From: CAKZRD01 sp038886595
Lineage (GTDB): Archaea; Nanobdellota; Nanobdellia; Pacearchaeales; GW2011-AR1
Assembly (NCBI GenBank): GCA_038886595.1
Contig: JAWALV010000019.1
Location: forward strand, 1-9,373
DNA: 9,373 nt
Reading direction: 5' to 3'
Under the pieces are notes generated by a model. It made no database searches. It was not told where the DNA came from and saw only the letters and a program-made list of their open reading frames with translations. Both the position numbers and the translations under genes were made by a program. Every line of letters starts with the position of its first letter. Within the stretch, counting starts at the first letter, position 1. Positions 1 to 6,736 of this stretch are shown here, piece by piece.

Positions 1-236
1 AAAATGTCATTAACTCTCTTCATATTTTCGCTTTTAATATTTCTTTGATAAATACTAACTTAATTATAGAGCATGTTGATGAAGTTAAGGGTTATTATTA
101 ATACATTTTAGATATTGAGTTATTTATTGGTTATTTCGAGTTCTACAAGATTTCATTTTAATGAATAAGAGATTTGAAAGTTTAAATCAAAATAATGATT
201 TTAGCATCTAATTTAAATTTAATAAAAACCAAGAAA
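1..236. other. Gene-poor left flank
   Basis: I see no convincing complete gene, tRNA or repeat array here. Both strands hold only very short reading frames of roughly 15 codons. The one item that might be real is an ATG on the minus strand at 23-21, reading MKRVNDI and then leaving the window; it could be the 5' end of a gene beyond the left edge, but seven codons prove nothing. The minus-strand sequence just after the regulator's stop codon is T-rich (about 236-222), as expected for an archaeal transcription end. Confidence 0.4.
222..236 (-). terminator. T-rich 3' end of the TrmB-family gene
   Basis: Read on the minus strand, the bases directly after the TGA stop are TTTCTTGGTTTTTAT. Archaeal transcription commonly ends at oligo-U stretches without a required hairpin, and I see no hairpin here. 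The call is only that the position and T content fit termination; A/T-rich spacers make such runs common by chance. Confidence 0.3.
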
Positions 237-1040
237 TCAAATCTTCTTAAAATTATTCCAAGCCAACTCAAACAAATCTTCTAAGGCTTTTGCAAAAAAA
301 TCAGTATTTAACCAAATACCGACATCATAAGAAGGATGGATCTTTTCATCATCTAAAACCATAAACATAAGTTCTTTTGAATCGACTACCATAAATCTTG
401 CTTTAAAATTACCGCAGTCTCTAACATCAGCAACTTTTTGTAAATCTTTCGCAATTCTTTTGTTTTGTTCTGTAATTGGTACAGCAACTCTTATTTTTAC
501 ACCTCTCTTTTTAGCCTTTTCCATAGAAGGCATCAAAACTTCTACTTTTCTCGTTAAACCATCGGCTGTTGTTACAAAAGTTATTGTTTCTTCTGCACTT
601 CTAACCATCATATCTAGATGATTATAAAGATTTTGTCTTCCTTTTATTGCACCAGATAAATCTGTTGGTTCTACATATTTTACACCTTCTTCAAAAAGAG
701 AATTTAATTGGTCTAAAACATCTTCTTTTTTTAATGCTTCTAATCTTTGAGATTTTTCTTTGGCTTCATAAACTAAATTCTTTTTTACTCTTTCAATAAC
801 TTCCTCTGGTTTAAGGGCGACAAATTTTATTGGTTTACCGACTTTCATTACAATAAAACCTTTTTTTTCTAAACTCTCTAGAATATCATAAGTTCTTGAC
901 CTTGGAACATCGCTTATTGAAGAAAGTTCTCCGGCAGTTGATTGTCGACGAGAAAGAAGCGCAATCCAAACTTTTACCTCATATAAATTTAAATCGAAAA
1001 TCTTCCTTAATCTGCTTAAAAAATCTTCTTTTACGATCAT
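237..1040 (-). CDS. TrmB-family HTH transcriptional regulator
   Basis: Cytosolic DNA-binding regulator of 267 aa. Residues about 8-76 form a winged helix of the TrmB type: a helix around LNLYEVKVWIALLSR, a putative recognition segment VPRSRTYDILESLEKKGFI (45-63) and a wing VGKPIKFVAL (68-76). A charged, probably coiled linker follows (about 78-118). The C-terminal domain (about 125-267) resembles the phospholipase D-like sensor domain found in many archaeal TrmB relatives, including KARFMVVDSKELMFMVLDDE and HPSYDVGIWLN. The HxK pair of true PLD enzymes is not evident, so it is probably a sensor, not an enzyme. The protein is shorter than the roughly 340-aa sugar-binding TrmB of Thermococcales, and no sugar transporter or catabolic gene is nearby, so its effector and targets are unknown. 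The gene follows ileS after 53 bases but has its own strong TATA box, so it is probably transcribed alone as a leaderless mRNA. The family call is firm; the specific role is not known. Confidence 0.85.
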   Translation of the reverse strand: MIVKEDFLSRLRKIFDLNLYEVKVWIALLSRRQSTAGELSSISDVPRSRTYDILESLEKKGFIVMKVGKPIKFVALKPEEVIERVKKNLVYEAKEKSQRLEALKKEDVLDQLNSLFEEGVKYVEPTDLSGAIKGRQNLYNHLDMMVRSAEETITFVTTADGLTRKVEVLMPSMEKAKKRGVKIRVAVPITEQNKRIAKDLQKVADVRDCGNFKARFMVVDSKELMFMVLDDEKIHPSYDVGIWLNTDFFAKALEDLFELAWNNFKKI

Positions 1041-1061
1041 AAATTTTTAAATAAAAAAGAG

Positions 1062-1075
1062 TATTTAAATCTTTC
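1062..1075 (-). promoter_or_regulatory. TATA box and BRE of the TrmB-family gene
   Basis: On the minus strand the sequence GAAAGATTTAAATAC combines a purine-rich BRE-like stretch (1075-1070) with a TTTAAATA TATA box (1069-1062). The box centre lies about 25 bases upstream of the ATG at 1040, which is the spacing that places transcription initiation at or next to the start codon. No Shine-Dalgarno sequence lies between them. This is the best-formed TATA box in the window. Confidence 0.65.
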
Positions 1076-1093
1076 TTTAGTTTTTTTCCGTTG

Positions 1094-3928
1094 CTAGTGA
1101 CTAATAAAAATAGAAGAAAAACCTATCTTAAAAGAACCGCCTCTAAATTTTCCTTCAAATATTATAGGAATTAATTTTACCTCAGAAAAATAAATATTTT
1201 CTGCCCCAATTCTTTCTTTTTCAACCAAAAAATATTTTTCTATTAGCTCTTTATTTTTTGAGCTTATTAAAACAACAACATCTATTTTATCTTTTCTCAC
1301 AAGGCCTTTTTCTTTTCTTAAATTTTGAATAACTCTTGCTATTTCGTTGGCAAAACCCTCTGCTTCTAGTTCAGGAGTTAAATTTGTATCAAGAATTATT
1401 TTTTTGTCTTTTGTTTTTTTTAAAAAAACCATTTTGACATTAACTTCTTCTTTTAAAATTTCTTTTAGTTCTTCTCTTATTTCATATCCTTCTAAAGTCA
1501 AACTAGACAAAACTTGTTTTAGAGGTATTCTTACTTTGTCCCTTTCTCTTAAAACTTCTGAAGCTATTTCTCTTATCTTTTGCATCTCTTCTTCCAAGGT
1601 TTCATCTATTTTTCCCTGTTTAGGCCAATTTTCTAGATGAACGGATTTTTCCATTTTAAGTGTTTTAAAAATTATTTCTGCAGAGAAAGGCATTATGGGG
1701 GCAATAATCTTTGCTAAATTTTCTAAGACGAAATGAAGAGTTGCCTTTGCTTCTAAGTCACCATTTACAAATCTTTCTCTACTTCTTCTTATGTACCAAT
1801 TGGAAAGATTTTCTACAAAGGAAGAAATTTCCTTGCAAGTATTTATACTATCATAATTTTCTAAATTTTTAGTTACGCTTTTTACTAAGCTGTTAGTTTT
1901 AGAGATTATCCATTTATCCAAGATGTTTTTTGATTTAATATTTTTTATCGGAATTTCTTCGTAAAGAGAGTAAAAATTAGCAGAATTTAGAAGAGGCATA
2001 ATAACTTTTTTATAAGTTTCTTCAAGCGCTTTGTCTGAAAAATTAAAATCTTCTGCGTTCATAACAGAACTACCCATTAAATAAAATCTAAAACTATCCG
2101 CTCCGTATTTTTCCATTAAAATATTTGGGTCTGTAAAGTTTCCCTTAGATTTAGACATTTTTTCCCCGTCTTCCGCAAGAATTGTTCCTGTTGTTACAAT
2201 ATGTTCAAATGGAATTTCGTCAAATAAAATTGCAGACAAGACAAGCATATAATAAAACCAAGCCCTTACTTGTCCAATGTATTCTGCAACGAATTGGGCT
2301 GGAAAATTGTCCTCAAAGAATTTTTTGTTTTCAAATGGATAGTGAAATTGTGCGAAAGTCATACTGCCACTTTCAAACCAACAATCTAAAACTTCTGGGA
2401 CTCTTTTGTACTCTTTTTCATTTTTGACTAAAATTATTTCATCTAAAAAGTCCTTATGCAAATCTATTTCTCCTTTTGGTAGATTTTTTGCATATTTTTT
2501 CAATTCTTCTATAGAACCAATGACTAAAACGTCTCCGTCTTTTGATTTCCAAATTGGTATTGCTGTTGCCCAATATCTGTTTCTTGAAATGTTCCAATCT
2601 GGAGCGTTTTCTATAGAATATCTAGCTCTTCCATCTCTTAAAAAAGAAGGATGATACTTAAGTTTTGAGTTTAACTCTAAAAGACGGGGCTTTATTCTTT
2701 GAATATCGACAAAAAGAGAAGGTACTGCCTTATAAATAAGCTTCGTTTCACACCTATAACAAAAAGGATAATCGTGAGATATTTTTTTAACTAAGACAAC
2801 ATTTCCTTTTTGTTTTAAATAATCAAGAATATCTCTATTGGAGTTATGAACAAACATTCCTGCAAAATCATAAACTTCTTTTTTGAAATTTCCTTTCTCA
2901 TCGACTGGATCAACTAAAGGAATATTGTATTTCTTACAGACCTCATAGTCTTCTTCTCCATAAGCAGGCGCAATGTGAACAATACCTGTTCCATCTTCTG
3001 CACTTACAAAATCACCTAAAACAACTTTGAATGAATTAGGATTGTCTTTAAAATAAGGAAAAATGGGCTCGTATTTTTCGCCTTCTAATTCTTTTCCTAA
3101 AAATTCTTTCTTTAATTCGTACTCATCTTCACTTTTATAATATTTAGATAATAAGCTTTTACATAATATGTAATCTTCATTTTCGTTTTTGTCATGTATT
3201 AAAACATAAGTTAATTCCGGATTAACTGCTAAAGCTAAATTGGAAGGTAAAGTCCAAGGGGTTGTGGTCCATGCCAAAAAATAAAAATCTTTGTTTTTAG
3301 ATTTGAATTTTAAAACTACGCTGTCGTCTGTAATTTTTTTGTAAGTGTTGTCCATTGCTATCTCTGCTTTAGCCAACGGTGTAGAACAACGAGGACAATA
3401 CATGAGAATTCTTTCTCCTTCATAAATAAAACCTTTGTCCCATAATTGTTTGAATGCCCACCATACACTTTCTATATAATCATTATCCATTGTTTTGTAA
3501 GAATTTTTCATATCAACCCAACGAGCTATTCTTCTGATTGTTTTTTCCCATTCTTTTGTGTATTCTAAGACCTTAGTTCTACAAAATCTGTTAAATTCTT
3601 TTATGCCTATTTTGTTCTCAATTTCGTCTTTTGAGTTTATTCCTAACTCCTTTTCTGCTATATTTTCGATAGGTAAACCATGGCAATCCCATCCCCATAC
3701 TCTTCTTACATAGCGACCTTTCATCGTCCAAAATCTCCCATAAAGATCTTTCGTAATGCTACCAAGAAGATGTCCGTGATGAGGAAGACCAGTAGCAAAA
3801 GGCGGACCATCATAAAAAATATAAGGTTTAGAATTTTTTGTTTTTTCTAGAGATTTTTCAAACGTCTTATCTTTATCCCAAAATTCCAAAATTTCAAGTT
3901 CTTTTTCATTTATATTTTTTTTATCCAT
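1094..3928 (-). CDS. ileS: Isoleucyl-tRNA synthetase
   Basis: Class I aminoacyl-tRNA synthetase (944 aa) that charges tRNA-Ile in the cytosol. The Rossmann catalytic domain has the HIGH motif as HHGH (50-53, in GLPHHGHLLG) and DCHGLPIEN (81-89). The second signature is KMSKS (590-594). The CP1 editing domain is present, with WTTTPWTLPSN (220-230) and GTGIVHIAPAYGEEDY, including the conserved Asp327. Cysteine pairs at YCPRC (177-181) and FCYRC (389-393) look like zinc sites of the kind seen in this family. The anticodon-binding domain shows NWYIRRSRERF (710-720). The protein ends earlier than the roughly 1,030-1,050 aa common for archaeal or eukaryal-type IleRS, so the extreme C-terminal region is reduced. 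I chose the ATG at 3928 because residues from MDKKNINEKE onward match the family N terminus. The ATG at 3988 would add 20 residues with no family counterpart and would cover the divergent promoter. No ribosome binding site precedes 3928. Confidence 0.97.
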   Translation of the reverse strand: MDKKNINEKELEILEFWDKDKTFEKSLEKTKNSKPYIFYDGPPFATGLPHHGHLLGSITKDLYGRFWTMKGRYVRRVWGWDCHGLPIENIAEKELGINSKDEIENKIGIKEFNRFCRTKVLEYTKEWEKTIRRIARWVDMKNSYKTMDNDYIESVWWAFKQLWDKGFIYEGERILMYCPRCSTPLAKAEIAMDNTYKKITDDSVVLKFKSKNKDFYFLAWTTTPWTLPSNLALAVNPELTYVLIHDKNENEDYILCKSLLSKYYKSEDEYELKKEFLGKELEGEKYEPIFPYFKDNPNSFKVVLGDFVSAEDGTGIVHIAPAYGEEDYEVCKKYNIPLVDPVDEKGNFKKEVYDFAGMFVHNSNRDILDYLKQKGNVVLVKKISHDYPFCYRCETKLIYKAVPSLFVDIQRIKPRLLELNSKLKYHPSFLRDGRARYSIENAPDWNISRNRYWATAIPIWKSKDGDVLVIGSIEELKKYAKNLPKGEIDLHKDFLDEIILVKNEKEYKRVPEVLDCWFESGSMTFAQFHYPFENKKFFEDNFPAQFVAEYIGQVRAWFYYMLVLSAILFDEIPFEHIVTTGTILAEDGEKMSKSKGNFTDPNILMEKYGADSFRFYLMGSSVMNAEDFNFSDKALEETYKKVIMPLLNSANFYSLYEEIPIKNIKSKNILDKWIISKTNSLVKSVTKNLENYDSINTCKEISSFVENLSNWYIRRSRERFVNGDLEAKATLHFVLENLAKIIAPIMPFSAEIIFKTLKMEKSVHLENWPKQGKIDETLEEEMQKIREIASEVLRERDKVRIPLKQVLSSLTLEGYEIREELKEILKEEVNVKMVFLKKTKDKKIILDTNLTPELEAEGFANEIARVIQNLRKEKGLVRKDKIDVVVLISSKNKELIEKYFLVEKERIGAENIYFSEVKLIPIIFEGKFRGGSFKIGFSSIFISH

Positions 3929-4009
3929 AAAAAAGAATAATAAAAGAGTTTTTTTAACTTTTTCTATGGGAAAGATTAATAAACACAAAAAAGTATTAAA
4001 AGATGAAAA
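3929..4009. promoter_or_regulatory. Divergent promoter region, ileS and pilus cluster
   Basis: This 81-base A/T-rich spacer separates the two start codons and must hold both promoters. On the plus strand TTAATAAA (3976-3983) is centred about 30 bases before the ATG at 4010. On the minus strand TTAAAAAAA (3956-3948) is centred about 24 bases before the ATG at 3928. Both spacings suit leaderless or nearly leaderless archaeal transcripts, and neither start has a Shine-Dalgarno sequence. The individual boxes are weak calls because such strings are frequent in this sequence; the divergent arrangement itself is certain. Confidence 0.5.
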
Positions 4010-4855
4010 ATGAGTGAAGAAATTCCTTTTAGCGAAAGAGTATTTTTTAGCTTTGCTGATAAAAATGAAAAATTATTTGGTTTTCTAAAAGAAGATTTAT
4101 TACAAGCAAATATGAAAATTTTATATCAAAACTATGTATCACAAACAATATTTTATACTCTTATTTTTCTTTTTTTTTCAATTGTTGTTTCTATAATACT
4201 TTATTTTCTTACTAGCAACTGGGCTTCTTTTTTGATTCTAATAATTCCTTTTGTCCTATTTATTTTTTTATTGAAAAAACCTTCTATTGAAGCAAAAAAC
4301 ATAGCAAAAAAAATAAATGAAGAATTGCCTTTTGCAGTTATTTATATGGCTGCAATCTCACAATCAAATATTGAACCATTAAGAATGTTTAAATTAATAG
4401 CAAATTCTAAAGAGTATCCAAATATTGCTTTTGAAATAAAGAAAATAATAAATCAAGCAGAATTTTTTGGTTATAACTTTGCAGATGTTTTAAAAGATTA
4501 TTCATCAAAAACAAGAAATGAAAAATTAAAAGATTTATTTAATGGAATGGCTATAAATATAATAAGCGGCGGTTCTTTAAAAAATTTTTTAGAAAAAAAA
4601 GCTGAAAGTTTATTTTTTGAATATAAAATGGAAAGACAAAAATATAATTATTTGGCTGGAACTTTTTTAGATGTTTATATAAGTCTTCTAATAGTTGGTC
4701 CTTTAATATTAATAATAACTTTAGTTCTGATTACTATAAGTGGTTTTAAAATGCCTATACCTCTAACAAATTTTTTTTTACTTTTTATTTTTACTTTAAT
4801 ACTACTAAATTTTATTTTTTTAATAATTATCGAATTAAAACAACCAAAAACATAA
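4010..4855 (+). CDS. Pilus/archaellum platform protein, N-terminal half type
   Basis: Inner-membrane platform protein of the T2SSF/TadC/ArlJ (FlaJ) superfamily, 281 aa. It is expected to anchor pilus assembly and couple an ATPase to subunit polymerisation. About 45 soluble residues come first, then two membrane segments (about 46-66 and 71-91), a cytoplasmic helical domain (about 95-220, with EELPFAVIYMAAISQSN and a later GGSLKNFLEKKAESL), then two more membrane segments (about 222-245 and 253-276). This corresponds to the first half of archaeal ArlJ proteins, which are typically 500-570 aa with two such domains. The stop codon lies one base before the ATG of the next gene, which encodes the second half, so the pair probably forms a heteromeric platform. 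The ATG at 4003 is in another frame and stops after four codons, so 4010 is preferred. First gene of the plus-strand cluster; no secretion ATPase lies upstream, where ileS runs the other way. Confidence 0.8.
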   Translation: MSEEIPFSERVFFSFADKNEKLFGFLKEDLLQANMKILYQNYVSQTIFYTLIFLFFSIVVSIILYFLTSNWASFLILIIPFVLFIFLLKKPSIEAKNIAKKINEELPFAVIYMAAISQSNIEPLRMFKLIANSKEYPNIAFEIKKIINQAEFFGYNFADVLKDYSSKTRNEKLKDLFNGMAINIISGGSLKNFLEKKAESLFFEYKMERQKYNYLAGTFLDVYISLLIVGPLILIITLVLITISGFKMPIPLTNFFLLFIFTLILLNFIFLIIIELKQPKT

Positions 4856-4856
4856 A

Positions 4857-5672
4857 ATGAAATTAAAATATACATTTATTTTAATAGGAATAGTAACTTT
4901 ATTCTTATCTATAATATTTTTAGAAGAAGATATAAGGAATTTTTTAATCGTTATGAGCTTTGTTATTGGCATACTCCCTTTAGTAGTTGAAAATGCTATA
5001 AAATCAAAAAAAGAGAGAGAAAAAGAAGAAAAGTTTTTAGAATTTATTCGGGATATTCTAGAAAATGTAAAATCTGGAACACCAATAACAAAATCAATTT
5101 TGAATGTACAAAACAGAGATTATGGGGTCTTAAGCCCTTATATTAAAAAACTTTCAAACCAATTGGCTTTAAGTTTTCCTTTGAGTGAGGCCTTAAATAA
5201 TTTTTCTAAAGAAGTAAATAATGATCTAATATCAAGAACGGTAGAGCTATTAATGGAAGCGAATAGATCTGGTGGAGAAATAGTAAGCGTATTGTCTTCT
5301 ATAGATAATTCTATAAGTCAAATACAGATGTTAAAAAAAGAAAGAAAAAGCCTTGTTTTTAGTCTGCAAGTTCAAGGTTATATAATTTTTCTTGTTTTTA
5401 TGGCAATAATATTGATTTTAAATTTTTTTCTTATACCTAAATTAGTTGAAGTAGGAGAAATAGGTAAGAAAGAGGATCTTGAAATAAAACCTAGCATGGA
5501 AATAAATTTTTCATATATAATATTAATAGTTGTTTTTGTTGAAGCAATTTTCTCAGGTTTAATTATAGGAAAAATAGCGGAAGGCAGAGTTATAAATGGA
5601 ATAAAACACTCTTTCATTTTAACATCCTTATCATTAATCATATTTTTTGGAGCAAAATTAATATTTAGTTAA
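4857..5672 (+). CDS. Pilus/archaellum platform protein, C-terminal half type
   Basis: Second T2SSF/TadC/ArlJ-type membrane protein, 271 aa. Two membrane segments (about 5-24 and 28-47) precede a cytoplasmic helical domain (about 50-165) with FLEFIRDILENVKSGTPITKSI, FPLSEALNNFSKEV and RSGGEIVSVLSSI. Three membrane segments follow (about 170-193, 217-240 and 248-270). The stretch GLIIGKIAEGRVINGIKHS (about 234-252) closely matches the C-terminal end of archaeal ArlJ proteins and is the strongest family marker. The gene starts one base after the previous stop and has no ribosome binding site, so translational coupling is likely. Losing one base from the A5 run at 4846-4850 would join the two frames into one protein of about 552 aa, close to a normal ArlJ. 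The split could therefore be genuine or a one-base sequencing error. It is followed after 20 bases by a pilin-like gene. Confidence 0.85.
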   Translation: MKLKYTFILIGIVTLFLSIIFLEEDIRNFLIVMSFVIGILPLVVENAIKSKKEREKEEKFLEFIRDILENVKSGTPITKSILNVQNRDYGVLSPYIKKLSNQLALSFPLSEALNNFSKEVNNDLISRTVELLMEANRSGGEIVSVLSSIDNSISQIQMLKKERKSLVFSLQVQGYIIFLVFMAIILILNFFLIPKLVEVGEIGKKEDLEIKPSMEINFSYIILIVVFVEAIFSGLIIGKIAEGRVINGIKHSFILTSLSLIIFFGAKLIFS

Positions 5673-5684
5673 ATAAACAAAAGA

Positions 5685-5692
5685 TATAAAAA
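5685..5692 (+). promoter_or_regulatory. Possible TATA box for pilin-like genes
   Basis: TATAAAAA is centred about 26 bases upstream of the internal in-frame ATG at 5714, and directly abuts the first possible ATG at 5693. If active, it would drive a leaderless transcript starting at 5714 and give the pilin-like genes a promoter separate from the platform genes, useful when subunits are needed in excess. A/T-rich sequence makes a chance match quite possible. Confidence 0.35.
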
Positions 5693-6298
5693 ATGAAAAA
5701 AACTAAAAAAATTATGAAAAGAGGGATATCTCACTTAGAAGTTATAATAGGCTTTGGGATTTTTTTAAGCGTAGTATTATTTATTTCTATTTTTTTTAGC
5801 CAAAAATTTCAAGAAGACAAATCTTTAGAAAAAAAAGTAATTTTATTAAAAAATAACTTTATAGAAAAAACCAAAACAGAAATTAAGGTTTTTTTTCTCA
5901 ATGCTTCTGAGCCTTGTTCACCTTATAATAATCTTAAAGGAACAAGTAAACAAATTAGTCAAAATCAATATTATATTGCGCTTTCCCAAGAAATAAATAA
6001 TACGTTAAAAAATTGTAGTAGTGTCGGTGATTTTGAAATAGGTAGTATAAGAAGAAAAGAAGTTTTGTCTAATAATTCTTTAGAAAATATAAAAACAAAA
6101 TATTATAATGATTATGAAAACTTAAAAAAAGGATTATCGATAGAAAAAAATTATAACTTTGAAATATATTCTGAAGGTTATGAACTAAAAAAAAATAGCA
6201 CAGAAAATCTAAATATTGTTTCAAGAAAATATAGGTTGGAAGTTATAAATTCAAACGGAGTAATAGAAAAAAAAGAATTTACTTTTAGAATATGGTAA
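5693..6298 (+). CDS. Type IV pilin-like protein, E+5 prepilin signal
   Basis: Small secreted or membrane-anchored protein (201 aa) with a class III (prepilin) signal. A basic leader MKKTKKIMKRG is followed by ISHLEVIIGFGIF and a hydrophobic helix (about 12-35). The predicted prepilin-peptidase site is after Gly11, placing Glu16 at +5, the canonical pilin position. The rest is a Lys/Asn/Ser-rich extracellular domain with two cysteines (75 and 108) that could form a disulfide. I do not recognise a specific family for this domain; it is probably a major or minor pilin or pseudopilin assembled on the platform encoded just upstream. An in-frame ATG at 5714 (MKRGISHLEV) would give a more typical short leader and 194 aa, and has a TATA-like box at the right distance. 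I list 5693 as the longest form. The gene ends inside the next start (ATGGTAA). Confidence 0.7.
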   Translation: MKKTKKIMKRGISHLEVIIGFGIFLSVVLFISIFFSQKFQEDKSLEKKVILLKNNFIEKTKTEIKVFFLNASEPCSPYNNLKGTSKQISQNQYYIALSQEINNTLKNCSSVGDFEIGSIRRKEVLSNNSLENIKTKYYNDYENLKKGLSIEKNYNFEIYSEGYELKKNSTENLNIVSRKYRLEVINSNGVIEKKEFTFRIW

Positions 6299-6708
6299 AA
6301 AATAAAAAAGGTTGGTTAAGAATATTTGAAGCTTTTTTAGCAGTGATTCTTGTTTTGGGAGCAGTTTTAGTATTAAACACAATAAAAAAAGAAGATGACA
6401 AAGAAAAAATTAGTGATTTTTATATAAATGAAATAAAAAAAGAAATAACTAAAGAAATATTAACGAATGAAGAAATAAGAAGAATGGTTATATCAAGAGA
6501 GGAAAATGGAATAAAAAATAAGTTGAAAAATTTGGTTGGAGAAAAATACGAAATAAATGTAAGGGTTTGTAATTTAACAGAAAAGTATTGTTTTTATAAC
6601 CAAAATTATCCTCAAAAAGACGTATTTGTAGAAGATGTAATTATAAGCGGTAATATTACTTTATATCAACCTTTAAGAGTAAGGGTTTTTTTATGGAAAA
6701 AAGATTAA
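6292..6708 (+). CDS. Minor pilin-like protein, GWLRIFEAF leader
   Basis: Small protein of 138 aa whose start overlaps the previous stop by 7 bases (ATGGTAA), implying translational coupling. The N terminus MVKNKKG is followed by WLRIFEAFLAVILVLGAVLVL, a basic leader plus hydrophobic helix (about 11-29) resembling a prepilin signal. If cleaved after Gly7, the glutamate (Glu13) sits at +6 instead of the usual +5. A charged helical stretch follows (about 33-82), then a short domain with cysteines at 93 and 100 and a likely beta-rich end (VEDVIISGNITLYQPLRVRVFLW). Size, position and leader suggest a minor pilin or pseudopilin that partners the preceding one; the lack of an exact E+5 leaves a simple membrane anchor possible. 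No named family recognised. Confidence 0.6.
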   Translation: MVKNKKGWLRIFEAFLAVILVLGAVLVLNTIKKEDDKEKISDFYINEIKKEITKEILTNEEIRRMVISREENGIKNKLKNLVGEKYEINVRVCNLTEKYCFYNQNYPQKDVFVEDVIISGNITLYQPLRVRVFLWKKD

Positions 6709-6736
6709 TTAAAAATCCTTTATTATTTTTAGAAAT

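Noticed and set aside
72..118. Possible C/D box RNA (TTGATGA near 74, TTGA near 115)
   Set aside because: Neither string matches the box C or box D consensus exactly and there is no matching C'/D' pair or terminal stem. A/T-rich sequence yields such hits by chance.
3929..3988. Upstream ATG at 3988 extending IleRS by 20 residues
   Set aside because: The added residues (ending LLLFFF) are translated A/T-rich spacer, match nothing in the family N terminus and would occupy the divergent promoter. The ATG at 3928 begins family-like sequence.
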